A stretch of DNA of 64,000 bases from Haematobia irritans (taxonomy: Eukaryota > Arthropoda > Insecta > Diptera > Muscidae): NCBI RefSeq assembly GCF_050003625.1, contig NC_134398.1, positions 204,401,313 through 204,465,312 on the forward strand, given 5' to 3'. Shown here in pieces: positions 25,225-36,925 of the stretch. Both the position numbers and the translations under genes were made by a program. Each line of letters starts with the position of its first letter. Position 1 is the stretch's first letter. The notes beneath the pieces were generated by a model. It had not been told where the DNA came from. It saw only the letters and a program-made list of their open reading frames with translations, and ran no database searches.

Positions 25225-26330
25225 AAAATGATGGTCTCGAATGGATCTAGATTTCTCCTGATATTATGAGCTCCTCTCGTTTTGAAGTAAGGAGTAGTAA
25301 GACAACAAGTAACTTATAAAGTCGAATATTTAATTTAATTTAAATTTAATATTAATTTAGTAAAGTTAAATATTTTTTTTTAATTTTTCTTAAATTAAAC
25401 AAGAAATAAAAATTACTCAGGTTTAAAAATTTTTCTTGAATTCGACGAAAAAACAAATACTTATTTTTATAAATTCGTCGTTTATATTTTTTTTTTGTTC
25501 GATTCAGTTGATAAAAAATTAATTTTTAAAATTTTTTTCCAAAATTAAAAAAATATTCAGTTTAATAATTTTTGCTGGAATTTATCGAAAAAATTTTACT
25601 TATTTTTATAATTTCGATGTTTGTATTTTTTTTGTGCATCAATACAATGGCCACACTTGTACAACGTGTTCTAATTTCATTGTTAATTATTTAAAGTGCA
25701 TTTGCTGATTTTATTGTTGCAATTTGTTTTCCCTACTGCACAGCTCATCATCATTCACGGGCATGTTACGCTAGTAAGGCAAACGTCTTCGTGCGGCATG
25801 TTAAGTCTGTTGATACTTGGAGCTTGAGAACAATTGATAAATTGTTGCGAATTTTTTTTTTACTTACCAGCAATTTGTCAATTATTTCATGCAGAAGAAA
25901 TGAAATTTAATTTTTCTAAAAGCTTTTTTATTTCTTACTCTTAGGTTTTACTTGGTTGCGTGAAAAATGGGAAAAAGGCTTGGGGAAAATATTTTTACTG
26001 CAGTAAACAAACAAAAAAAACCAAATAAAGTAATGTGTAAAGGGCATAATTTGTAGTAAACAAATTTGGTCACATTAAATTTAAAAAAAAAAAAATTAAA
26101 ATGAGTTTTTCTGAAAATTTATATAAACGTTTGAATATTCTAAAAATAAACTCTGTACAATTTTAGTAAGATCCAACATAAAAAAAAATAATTTGAGAAA
26201 AAAATTCTCTTTAAATTTATTCACAGTTTCTAAAAACAAAAAAAAACATATTTTCCTTCATCCATCACCTACTGAAAGTAACGAAAAAATAAACATACGT
26301 CTGTGCGATGTATCATAGTTTTTAAAAATT
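25225..26330. other. AT-rich stretch with short dispersed repeat
   Basis: A motif resembling TTCTTGAATTTGTCGAAAAA followed by TACTTATTTTTATAA occurs near 25430 and 25570, and again near 22325 and 29815, so a small dispersed repeat is present. No gene was recognised. Confidence 0.4.
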
Positions 26331-26332
26331 TC

Positions 26333-26622
26333 AGAAAATTTGCTATAGACAGAAAACTTTCAAAAAATTTTCTATAGACTATAGAAAAACTTAGAAAGAT
26401 AATTTTTGCAAAATTTTCTATGGACAAAAAACATTGAGAACATTTTCTATAGACATACAATGTTTAGAAAATTTTCTACAGACAGACAATTTTTATTTTT
26501 TAATAAAATTTTTTATAGACAGAAAATTTTGATAATTTTTTTAAGACAGAAAATTATCTGTAATATTACAATTTTGAGAAAATTTTGTATGGACAGAAAA
26601 TGTTGAGAAATCATGGTGACAA
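26333..26622 (+). repeat. 29-bp tandem array, family B, short block
   Basis: About ten degenerate units with TTTCTATAGACAGAAAA and TTGAGAAAATTTTCTATGG variants. It is the same family as the 17.9-21.2 kb array. Confidence 0.75.
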
Positions 26623-27789
26623 TATTTGTGGATTATTTTTTTTTTAATTTTTTTACTTTCGCAGATTCTTCATACAAATCCTTATCATTTAAACACGCCT
26701 TTGGATAAACTTTTATTTATTGTGTATTAAAAATTCAGAGCGAAAAACTAAAACACGCATACGTCTCTCAGACTTAGATTAGCTTTCTAGAGTTAAAAAA
26801 AAAAACAGATTAAGGATATTTGCTCAAGGTAACATATTTTATAAAGAAATTTTCTAAAGAAATTGGTTTCGAACAAAATTTTCTATAAAGATTTGCTTCG
26901 ATCATAATTTTCCTTTAAAACCAAATCCTTTAAGATTTTTTTTTAACCTTTTTTTTAATCATAGAAAAAAAAAAAAAATTCTAAGAGATACGATAGTTTC
27001 TTAGAGTATATTTTTTTTATACAAATTTGGATTTTTAAAAAATATTGGTACGAATAAAATTTTATGAATAAATTTGTCTCCAAACAAAATTCCTTATAAA
27101 TGTTAGCTTCGATCAAATTTTTCTATAAAAAAAAAACCAAGAAATTTGCTCATAGTAAAATTCTTGCTTTTTCTGCGTTTTCCCGGAAATTCCTATAAAA
27201 TTTAGCTTTCTCCGAAAAAACCTATAAATTTTTTTTTAAGAACCAAAAACAAAGAAAATTTTATCTAAAAATTTATCCAGAGTAAACAACAAAATACTCA
27301 CAGAAAATTTTCTATATAAAAATATTTTTTTTAAGGAAAATTTTTTTCGAAACAAATTTTTATAAAAAAACCATTGCTCTGAATTTTTTTTTCCAGGCAA
27401 ACTTTTACAGAAAATTGTGTCCGAAGACAAATTTTTGTTATACAAAGTTGACAAATTTTTTATTAAAATTTGCTTTAGACAAAATTAAAATTTTTTTAAA
27501 CTCATTCTTTGCAATAGAAGAAAGTTTTACCAATATAGTCTACTAATTGAAATGAATAGATCGTCCAATAAAGGGAAATAATGGGGATATGGAAATCCGA
27601 AACAGCTGCTTTCCAAACCATTCCCACTTTCCAGACTGAAAAAAACCGATTAAACATTTCTATAAAAATTAAAATCTGAACTGAGAAAAAAAAATTATTC
27701 ACAGAAAAATATAATCTAATAAAAAATATTAATTTTTCCATAAAAATAATATTTTTTCTTCAAATAAAGATTAGGGATTTATGAGCAGA
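26623..27789. other. AT-rich region with very degenerate short repeats
   Basis: Motifs such as AATTTGCTTCGA and AAATTTTCTATAAA recur irregularly from about 26840 to 27480, suggesting an eroded array of about 30-bp units related to the 29-bp families. No gene. Confidence 0.4.
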
Positions 27790-28030
27790 CACAGAAAAAA
27801 GTTTCACAAACATTTTTCCAATTAAAGTCTTAATTGAGTCTTAAAAAATATTTAATTAAAAATGTAATTGATTCAACAATTTTATTAATTGAGCAAAATC
27901 ACAAAAATTAATGTTATCAATTAATTTTTTAATTGACTTTCAATTAATTTTGTAATTGACTTTCAATTAATTTTTTAATTGATGCTATCATTTCTGTGAT
28001 TGAAGACATTTCAATTAAATGTTTTTTGTG
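27790..28030. mobile_element. AATTAATT-rich MITE, copy 2
   Basis: Left end CACAGAAAAAAGTTTCAC, right end GTTTTTTGTG followed by TA. The interior aligns with copy 1 (TTTTTCCAATTAAAGTCTTA, ATGCTATCATTTCTGTGATT). At 241 bp it is the shortest of three copies. It ends 12 bp before an E element. Confidence 0.75.
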
Positions 28031-28042
28031 TAATATTTTTTT

Positions 28043-29536
28043 TATACCCTCCACCATAGGATGGGGGGTATATTAACTTCCGTTTGTAACATATCGAAAT
28101 ATTGCTCTAAGACCCCATAAAGTATATATATTCTGGGTCGTGGTGAAATTCTGAGTCGATCTGAGAATGTCCGTCCGTCCGTCTGTTGAAATCACGCTAA
28201 CTTCCGAACGAAACAAGCTATCGACTTGAAACTTGGCACAAGTAGTTGTTATTGATGTAGGTCGGATGGTATTGCAAATGGGCCATATCGGTCCACTTTT
28301 ACGTATAGCCCCCATATAAACGGACCCAAATTTGGCTTGCAGACCCTCTAAGAGAAGCAAATATCATCCGAAATTGAAATTTGGTACATTGTGTTATTAT
28401 ATGGTCTCTAACACCCATGCAAAAATTGGTCCACATCGGTCCATAATTATATATAGCCCCTATATAAACCGATCCCCAGATTTGGCTTGCGGAGCCTCTA
28501 AAAGAAGAAAATTTCATCCGATCCGGCTGAAATTTGGTACATGGTGTTAGTATATGGTCTCTAACAACTATGCAAAAATTGGTCTACATCGGTCAATAAT
28601 TATATATAGCCCCCATATAAACCGATCCCGCGATTTGGCTTGCGGAGCCTCTAAGAGAAGCAAATTTCATCCTATCCGGCTGAAATTTGGTACATGGTGT
28701 TAGTATATGGTCTCTAACAACCATGCAAAAATTGGTCCATATCGGTCCATAATTATATATAGCCCCTATATAAATCGATCCACAGATTTGGCTTGCGGAG
28801 CCTCTAAGAGAAGCAAATTTCATCCTATCCGGCTGAAATTTGGTACATGGTGTTAGTGTTAGTCTAATGACCATGCAAAAATTGGTCCACATCGGTGCAT
28901 AATTATATATAGCTCCATAGAAACCGATCGCCAGATTTGACCTCCGGAGCCGCTTGGAAGGCCAAAATACATCGGATTCGGTTGAAATTTGGTACGTGAT
29001 GTAAGTATATGATATCCAAAAACCATGCAGGAATTGGTTCATATCAGTCCATAATCATATCTGGCCCCCATATAAACCGATCCCGAGATTTGGTTTTGGA
29101 GCCTCTTGGAGGAGCAAATTTCATTCGAGTCAGTTGAAATTTGGTACATTGTGCTAGTATATGGCCGTTAACAACCATGCCTAACTAGGTCCATATCGGT
29201 CTATAGTTATATATAGCCCTCAGATAAATCGATCCCCAATCACACAAAAATTGGTCCATATCAAGTTCATAATTGTATATAGCCCCCATAAAAGCAACCC
29301 CCATATTTCAATTCTGGCTCCCTAGGTACCGTGCAAAAGTCCATATCGATTTGTAATTATTTGTAGACTTACATACCTTTTTGTCTAATATATACCACGT
29401 GTGGACGATTTAAAGATACCACAACCCAAGTAATTCGATTGTGTATAACAGTCTTTCGTAGAAGTTTCTATGCAATCCATGGTGGAGGGTACATAAGATT
29501 CGGCCTGGCCGAACTTACGGCCGTTTATACTTGTTT
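28043..29536 (+). mobile_element. E-family Helentron-like element, copy 2
   Basis: 5' TATACCCTCCACCATAGGAT is mirrored at the 3' side by CCATGGTGGAGGGTAC. A short GTCY tract lies at 28169-28187. Internal landmarks at 28471, 28624 and 28777 are exactly 153 bp apart. The 3' hairpin TTCGGCCTGGCCGAA is at 29499-29513, and the end is TATACTTGTTT. It contains antisense open frames made of 51-codon repeats. Confidence 0.87.
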
Positions 29537-31529
29537 TAATTTGGCTCCGAAAAACATGTGGTATAATTTTTTTTTTCTACAAAAAAGCAACTATATAAAA
29601 TTTATATACAAATAAACATAAAAAAACATAAAAATTTGCTTCGTTCAATTTTTTTTTTGGAAAACAAATATTTTGAGAAAAATTTCTTTGCCCAAATAAA
29701 TTTGACAAACATTATTTTCCTCTGTTGGTTAAGCTACACTTGTGGTTTAGTCAATGCATGGTTTTAAGCTGAAATCAAAAACAACAATAAAAATTGATTT
29801 ATGTCTAAAAATATTCTTGAATTTGTCGAAAAAAGTTTTTTTATATCGCCGTTTGTAATACAGTTTATTTAAAATTTTCTGTACTTTAACTGCATTTTCA
29901 ATCATCTTGTTTTTAATGTAGAACATGTTCAACATTTCAAGGAAAGTTTTCTATAGTTTTTGTTTTATTTAAGAAATGGGTTTTCAGAGTAAATCATTTC
30001 GTCGTTTCTCTTATATATTTTCTTTTTAAAAAATTAGCTTAAGATTCGTAGGATTTTGTTTTCTTTTAATTGGTACAAAATTAAATTCCTTTCATGCTGT
30101 ATGTATGCTATGAAGGACTAAACAAAAACATTTGTTGTTGTTGTTGTTGTTGTTTTTTTTTTTTTTTTGAAAGCCGGATCAAATTATGATTTTGCTGTAA
30201 CACAAATTCCAAAACCATTTCGAGATACATTATAATTTTTATTTAAGTTGTTTATTTTTTTGTTTTTTTATACCATGATGATATTTCAGTTATTATCGCT
30301 GTAATTTCAAGCCTTCCCATCATGACCTCATTTTGTTTTGAGGCCATTCTCTGATGGTATTATTATTGCTCCCCCTCTCATCCCATCGTCGTTGCTAGTG
30401 TACATATACTGTTCTCTTTTGTAACGGCCCTTTTCACATTCATCCAGGCGCAGGCATTTTCTTCCTGTAAGTCCTGTAAACTCAGTTTTGTCGTAACTGA
30501 GTTACTTGTATTCTGGGATCCTTAAGTACCTACCAGCACGTTGTAATGTTGAATTATGACAACATCCTTGTCAGCATTCGTTGTGTGTGAGGTGGTGTGT
30601 GTGGGTGTTGTATGAGAAAGTTCTATACATTTGCTGGCTGTTCGTCTCGATTTGTTCTTTTCAGCTTTTCTTTCGTCTCTTCATTGTAATGTTGGTTCTT
30701 CGCAATATATTCTTACCCAGTTGTGTTTTTTTTTTACTTTCCTTTCAACCTTTCCGTTTGCAATTTCAAAAGACGAAAAAGGATACTTGAGTTACTTTTT
30801 TCGCTTTTTTTCTAGAAAACGCGTAAGAATATTATGCGAGGTCAGGCACAAAAAAATGGAGCAAAAATACGTTGAAAAAACTGAATTCATTTAAAGGGGA
30901 TTTGAGAGAAAATGTAATGTCGAAAAAACGAATCGATTGAAAATCGTCTCAATTCTTCCAAAAATTTATTAATCGAGTTGTAACGAAAATTTTGATTAAA
31001 AGGGGGGAATATGTTTGAAATATTATTTGTAGTAAAAAGAAATCCATTATTATTCCAATGGATTTAGTTATTTATGTGTTGTGACATATAAGTCCAAATG
31101 GGTTCCGATAGATGGCATTTCATACTAAAAACGCGGATGACAATTTTGTGATTTGTTGATTCAATTAGAAGAGGAATTGCGTTCCATGTGGACAAATGGA
31201 TTTCCTTTTACCACCATACCTCTATATTATGTAAGTATTTTTTCCGTTCCATCTCATTTTCTCTTAAACAATTGTGTTTTGTATTTTTTCGTTTTGCCCG
31301 ACGCTCCATTTTCCAGCTTTCTTATGGCGAGTTCGTTTGGGATAAAAGGTGTAACTTTCTTCAAATTGATTGCAAAATATGAAGGACACTGCCACAGATT
31401 TTGGATCCTGTATGTAATGACATTATCTTTTGGGCAAACCTGCAATGAGGGAAAAACTACTGCAACACCAAGGCAACATATTTTTTGCGAAAGAAATCCC
31501 CCTGATATATATATTTTAGTTTTGTTTTT
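29537..31529. other. About 2 kb low-repeat DNA, no gene supported
   Basis: Contains a (TTG)n microsatellite (30132-30152) and short open frames without domains. A segment near 31086-31140 (ATAAGTCC, GATAGATGGC, TACTAAA) weakly resembles an irritans-type mariner terminus. Confidence 0.4.
30132..30152 (+). repeat. (TTG)n microsatellite
   Basis: Seven consecutive TGT/TTG triplets followed by a T run. Confidence 0.85.
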
Positions 31530-32680
31530 TATACCCTGCGCCACACTGTGGAACAGGGTATTATAAGTTAGTGCATATGTTTGCAACAACCAGAAGGAGA
31601 CGAGATAGACACATGGTGTCATTGGCAATAATGCTCAGGGTGGGTCACTGAGTCGATCTAGCCATGTCCGTCTGTCCGTCTGTCGGGGAACACATTTTTG
31701 TGATAAAAGTCAAAGTCGCAGTTTTAGTCCAATCGACTTCAAATTTGGCACAAGTTTATGTTTTGGGTCAGAATAGAACCCTATTGTTTTTGGAAGAAAT
31801 CGGTTCAGATTTAGATATAGCTCTCATATATATCTTTCGCCCGATATGGACTTATATGGCCCCAGAAGCCAGAGTTTTAACCCAATATGGTTGCAATTTT
31901 GCACTAGAAGTACAATTAGTAGTGTAGTCAAGTGTGCTAAATTTTATTGAAATCGGTTCAGATTTAGATATAGCTCCCACATATATCTTTCGCCCGATTT
32001 AGACTCATATAGCCACAGAGACCAAAGTTTTACCCCGATTTACCTGAAACTTTGCACAGGGAGTATAATTAATATTCTTACTATGCTTGCTAAATTTTGG
32101 TGTAAATCGGTTCAGATTTAGATATAGTTTCCATATATATCTTTCGCCCGATTTGGTCTCATATAGCCACAGAGACCAAAGTTTTACTTCGATTTACTTG
32201 AAACTTTGCACAGGGAGTATCATTAAGGTTCTGGATATGTATGCCAATGTAGTTTGAAATCGGTTCAGATTTAGATATAGCTCCCACATATATCTTTCGC
32301 CCGATTTAGACTCATATAGCCACAGAGACCAAAGTTTTACCCCGATTTACCTGAAACTTTGCACAGGGAGTATAATTAATATTCTTACTATGCTTGCTAG
32401 ATTTTGGTGTAAATCGGTTCAGATTTAGATATAGTTTCCATATATATCTTTCGCCCGATTTGGTCTCATATAGCCACAGAGACCAAAGTTTTACTTCGAT
32501 TTACTTGAAACTTTGCACAGGGAGTATCATTAAGGTTCTGGATATGTAGGCCAATGTAGTTTGAAATCGGTTCAGATTTAGATATAGTTCCCATATATAT
32601 CTTTCGTCTGATTTAGACTCATATAGCCACAGAGATCAAAGTTGTTGTCCGATTTACGTGCACAGGGAGATTAATTAATA

Positions 32681-33338
32681 CACACACAAACACACACACA
32701 AACATTTGTTTTCTGATTCAATCACAAAATTAATTGATCCAATTAATTTTTTAATTGAAATGTCTTCAATCACGAAAATGATAGTATCAATCACAATTTT
32801 AATTGGGCATCACAAAAATACTTGTTTAAAAAATAAATTGACTTCCTTAGCTAATTTCAATTAATTTTTTAATTGATTCAATTAAATTTTTAATTGATGT
32901 TGATTGCCAAATTCAATTAATTGCTTAATCACTTACTATATTCCAACAAATTTCTATAAATTTTTTTTAATCATTTTTAGTTTGATTCAAAAACTAATTG
33001 TTAAAAAAAATTAATTAAAATTTAAAAAAAATATATATATCCATATTTTTTTTAATCATTTTTAGTTTGATTCAAAAATTAATTGTTAAAACAAAAATTA
33101 ATTAAAAATTAAAAAAAATATATATATCCATAATTTTTTAACTGACTTACTCTTCCGAGTTTTATTAAAAATTTAATTGTATTAGTTGATTTTTTAATTG
33201 AAAATTTAAAAAATTTCAATCGTTGACTTAATGTTTCTAGTTTGATTAAAAAGTTAATAGTATCAATTAATTGAAAAAGTTTTCAACTTCAATCAACTTT
33301 TTAATTTGGGAATATTTTGATAATATTTTTTTCACGTG
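32681..33338 (-). mobile_element. AATTAATT-rich MITE, copy 3 (long form, reverse)
   Basis: A 658-bp member flanked by TA (32679-32680 and 33339-33340). It begins CACACACAAACACACACACA and ends TTTTTTTCACGTG. The surrounding D unit can be rejoined across it (TTAATTAATA then ACTATGC), supporting the boundaries. It is longer than the other copies and contains an internal direct repeat with the TTTTTAGTTTGATTCAAAAA landmark near 32976 and 33058. Confidence 0.8.
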
Positions 33339-33402
33339 TAGTAACTATGCATGTCAAATTTGGTTGAAATCGGTTCAGATTTCGATATAGCTTCCATATA
33401 CA

Positions 33403-33480
33403 GTCGAAGTTCGGTTTAACGAACGATATATTGTCAGGCCCTTTCGTTATTTAGGAAAAATCGTTAAATCGAATGGGAAT
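33403..33480 (+). mobile_element. Pogo/Tigger-like terminus fragment
   Basis: CAGTCGAAGTTCGGTTTAAC immediately follows a TA inside a D unit (CCATATA), and resembles the CAGT-start termini of pogo-type elements. An internal echo GTTAAATCGAATGG follows. The opposite end was not found, so this is a partial call. Confidence 0.4.
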
Positions 33481-33500
33481 ATTAAAAGTTAACTTTTATT

Positions 33501-33561
33501 GAGCCACCGTGGTGCAATGGTTAGCATGCCCGCCTTGCATACACAAGGTCGTGGGTTCGAT
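33501..33561 (+). mobile_element. tRNA-derived SINE, 5' head only
   Basis: Identical or nearly so to the first 60 bp of the SINEs at 52767 and 58707, including box A (TGGTGCAATGG) and the start of box B (GGTTCGATT), then switching to unrelated sequence that soon contains TAGGTTAGGTT, the reversed tail of such SINEs. It is either a truncated SINE or a junction with another repeat. Confidence 0.7.
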
Positions 33562-34317
33562 TTGATATAACATATATCTAGGTTAGGTTGAAAAGAGGAT
33601 CTAAGTTTCGCTGTTTCGTGAGGGTCTATATCCACCCATGTCAATATTCGCCCTGATATGTGCTCTAACTGCTTAGACGAATTCCATAATTTGGTTCTAG
33701 CCCCCGGTTTCATGCTGGGCAAGGCTTAGGTAGTGTTCATAGTAAAATCTTCCTAACACGTCCTCTGTACATGCACCCGTGTTCAGGTCATGTCCTTCGG
33801 AATGTGTCCAAGCCGTGTCCTGCAGTGTAAATTTACCTCATCAAGGACAACAGTGGCCAATCTTTTATTCCGAAATTTTGCACAGGAAGTAGATTTAACA
33901 TTCCAACTGTCTGTACCAAATTTGGTTGAAATCGGTTCAGATTTAGATATAGCTCTCATATATAGCTTTCACCCGATTTACACTCATATGACCACATAGG
34001 CCATTTTTTTTACTTCGATTTAGTTGATATTTTTGCACAGGGAGTAGAATTATCATTGTAGCTATGTGTGCCAAATTTGGTTGAAATCGGTTCAGATTTA
34101 GATATAGCTCCCATATATATATGTTTTCCTGATTTCGACACAAATGGTCAAAATACCAACATTTTCCTTGTCAAATCGCCTTTGCTTAGTCGAAAAGTTG
34201 TAAAAATGACTCTAGTTTTCCTAAACTTCTAATACATATATATCGAGCGATAAATCATAAATAAACTTTTGCGAAGTTTCCTTAAAATTGTTTCAGATTT
34301 AAATGTTTCCCATATTT

Positions 34318-35603
34318 TTATACCCTGCGCCACACTGTGGAACAGGGAGACGAGATAGACACATGGTGTCTTTGGCAATAATGCTCGGGGTGGTTCCCTG
34401 AGTCGATATAACCATGTCCGTCTGTCCGTCCGTCCGTCTGTCTGTGAACACATTTTTGTGATCAAAGTCTAGGTCGCAGTTTAAGTCCAATAGACTTCAA
34501 ATTTGACACATGTTCCTCTTTTGGGTCAGAATAGAACCCTATTGATTTTGGAAGAAATCGGTTCAGATTTAGATATAGCTCCCATATATATCTTTCGCCC
34601 GATATGCACTTATATATAAATTTTGAACTTGGAGTACAATTAGTAGTGTAGTCAAGTGTGCTAAATTTTATTGAAATCGGTTCAGATTTAGATATAGCTC
34701 CCATATATATCTTTCGCCCGATATTGACAAATATGATCCTAGAAGCCAGAGTTTTGGCCCAATTTGGTTGAAATTTTGCACTAGAAGTACAAGTAGTAGT
34801 GTAGTCATGTGTGCCAAATTTGGTTGAAATCGGTTCAGATTTAGATATAGCTCCCATATATACCTTTCGCCCGATATGGACTAATATGTTCCTAGAAGCC
34901 AGAGGTTTGGCCCAATTTGATTGAAATTTTGCACTAGGAGTACAACTAGTAGTGGAGTCAAGTGTGCCAAATTTAATTGAAATCGGTTCAGGTTTAGATA
35001 TAGCTCCCATATATAGCTTTCGCCCGATTTACACTCATATGACCACAGAGGCCAATTTTTTACTGCGATTTAGTTGACATTTTGCACAGGGAGTAGAATT
35101 AGCATTGTACCTATGCGTACCAAATTTGGTTGAAATCGGTTCAGATTTAGGTATAGCTCCCATATATATGTTTTTCTGATTTCGACAAAAATGGTCAAAA
35201 TACCAACATTTTCCTTGTAAAATCGCCACTGCTTAGTCGAAAAGTTGTAAAAATGACTCTAATTTTCCTAAACTTCTAATACATATATATCGAGCGATAA
35301 ATCATAAATAAACTTTTGCGAAGTTTCCTTAAAATTGCTTCAGATTTACATGTTTCCCATATTGTTTTTTACTAACATTGTGTTACAACCTAGTGCATTA
35401 TCTGACTTAAATTTTGAGTCTATAGATTTGGTAGAAGTCTATCAAATTCTGTCCAGACCGAGTGATATTTAAATGTATGTATTTGGGACAAACCTTTATA
35501 TATAGCACCCAACGGATGTGATATGGTATCGAAAATTTAGATCTACAAAGTGGTGCAGGGTATAATATAGTCGGCCCCGCCCGACTTTAGACTTTCCCTA
35601 ATT
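34318..35603 (+). mobile_element. D-family Helentron-like element, copy 6 (nested)
   Basis: 5' ATACCCTGCGCCACACTGTG, GTCY tract (34411-34445), landmarks at 34557, 34676 (a 34-bp deletion), 34829, 34982 and 35135. It has the full tail with AGTCGG/CCGACT hairpin and CCCTAATTGG end. It is inserted in a T run of another D tail (CCCATATTTT before; TTTTTACTAACATTG after), with no target duplication, as expected of Helentron-type insertion. Confidence 0.82.
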
Positions 35604-35736
35604 GGTTTTTACTAACATTGTATTCCAACCCAGGGCATTAGATTTTAAGTCTATAGATTTTGTAGAAGTCTAACAAATTTTGTTGAGTTCGAGTCAGATT
35701 TAAATGTATGTATAGGGGAACAAAAACCTTTATATT

Positions 35737-36470
35737 TATTTATTTATTTACACGGCTAATAGCAGCCGGGACATTACAAAATATAGCAATTCAATTAAAT
35801 ATAATTCTATATTACAATTGGGCCAGAAGGGACCCTATAGGTCAGTAAGGACCACAGCGAGTCAGAAGGGACTCCAAGTTAGTTAGTCGAGATGGGTCAG
35901 GAGGGACCCCGTTGAGCCAGTAAGGGCTCCGCGGAACTCGATAGGGTTAAACATATATCAACAAATGGGTCAGAAGGGACTCCATATAATCCGTTGAGCC
36001 AAAAAGGCTTAAAGTTCCAGAAGTCAGAGTATGGGACTCCAAGTTAGTTAGTCGAGATGGGCCAGGAGGGACCCCGTTGAGCCAGTAAGGGCTCCGCGGA
36101 ACTCGATAGGGTTCAACATATATCAACAAATGGGTCAGAAGGGACTCCATATACTCCGTTGAGCCAAAAAGGCTTAAAGTTCCAGAAGTCAGAGTATGGA
36201 CGCATCGTGTGTTTTAGAAATGGACCAGAAAGGACCCTCCGAGCCTTTAGGCCAGTAAGTGCCACCGTATTATAGGGACTCCCGCCGTTAGATGAATAAA
36301 GCAGGATCCAATGTATACCTGAAAATTAGAAGGCGACAACCCTTGGCTCAGCAACATTATTGTCCAACTTAAGTATAACTTCCTTTATGGCAGGAATCGA
36401 CTCAGATAACGAGAACAATGTATACACCGAGTTATAGTTTCTAGAGAAAACGTTAAGCGGATTAAATAAT
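35737..36470 (-). mobile_element. Non-LTR retroelement 3' end with 165-bp tandem repeat
   Basis: On the minus strand it ends in a TAAATAAATAAATA-type tail (35737-35752), typical of non-LTR retrotransposons. The body is GC-richer than its surroundings and contains two 165-bp tandem copies (35869-36033 and 36034-36198) rich in CAGAAGGGAC and TGAGCCAGTAAGGG motifs. No reverse transcriptase remains, so this is a 5'-truncated 3' untranslated part. Target duplication was not identifiable. Confidence 0.6.
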
Positions 36471-36547
36471 TCATAGTTGTGTCTATTTGACGGATTTGAT
36501 ATGGTATCGAAAATGTGGATCTACAAAGTGGTGCATGGTATAATATA

Positions 36548-36752
36548 CAGTGAAAGGTGGACACCTTTCAGAGGCTTCACTGTATGGAATGTTAATTCTA
36601 CTTCCGGTCGCCTACATTTTGTCCACCTTTGGGAGTTGTCCAGGTTTGAGAGGTTAATTTTAATGTGTTAATATAGCAAACGTCCTCAGACAACTGTCCA
36701 TGTTTGGGAGGTTTCCGGTTTTCAGAGTGTTCAAGTTTGAGAGGTTTCGCTG
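36548..36752. mobile_element. Pogo-like MITE in a D hairpin
   Basis: A 205-bp insertion with ends CAGTGAAAGG and, reversed, CAGCGAAACCTC, flanked by TA (36546-36547 and 36753-36754). The empty site is the D sequence GTATAATATAGTCGG, so the duplicated TA is clear. CAGTGAAAC-type ends and TA target are typical of pogo/Tigger elements. No coding sequence. Confidence 0.78.
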
Positions 36753-36925
36753 TAGTCGGTTCCGCCCGACTTCAGACCTTCCTTACCTGTTTTTACTAAC
36801 ATTGTGTTTCTCCAGGGCATTAGCCGACATAAATATAAAGTCTATAAATTTTGTAGAACTCTGACGAATTTTGTCCAGATCTGGTCAGATTTAAATATAT
36901 GTATATGAGAACATAAACCTTTATA

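Larger units (their letters stand above)
31530..34317 (+). mobile_element. D-family Helentron-like element, copy 5 (interrupted)
   Basis: 5' ATACCCTGCGCCACACTGTG, a GTCY tract (31661-31685), then internal landmarks at 31799, 31952, 32106, 32259 and 32413 (153-154 bp). A two-unit block is duplicated with a 307-bp offset (31971 and 32278). The body is broken by an AATTAATT MITE (32681-33338), then by foreign sequence from about 33402 to 33866, including a pogo-like end and a SINE head. Units resume at 33867-34317, where copy 6 interrupts it. Its tail may continue at 35604. Confidence 0.75.
35604..36789 (+). mobile_element. D-family tail, interrupted by two elements
   Basis: Resumes TTTTTACTAACATTGTATTC exactly where copy 5 was interrupted, so it may be the displaced tail of copy 5. 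A retroelement end splits it at about 35737-36470 and a pogo-like MITE at 36548-36752. It finishes with GTCGGTTCCGCCCGACT and CCTTACCTG. Confidence 0.7.

Noticed and set aside
31086..31140. Irritans-type mariner terminus relic
   Set aside because: ATAAGTCC, GATAGATGGC and TACTAAA occur in the right order, but there is too little sequence and no partner end to call it.
31153..31566. A 137-codon plus-strand frame, with a donor-like GTAAGT at 31231
   Set aside because: No domain, weak acceptor, and its end runs into a D element. The first part lies next to a possible mariner terminus relic.
34462..35010. A 182-codon minus-strand open frame
   Set aside because: It consists of 51-codon repeats inside a D element, open only because the unit is 153 bp. 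No recognisable domain and stops in sibling copies.
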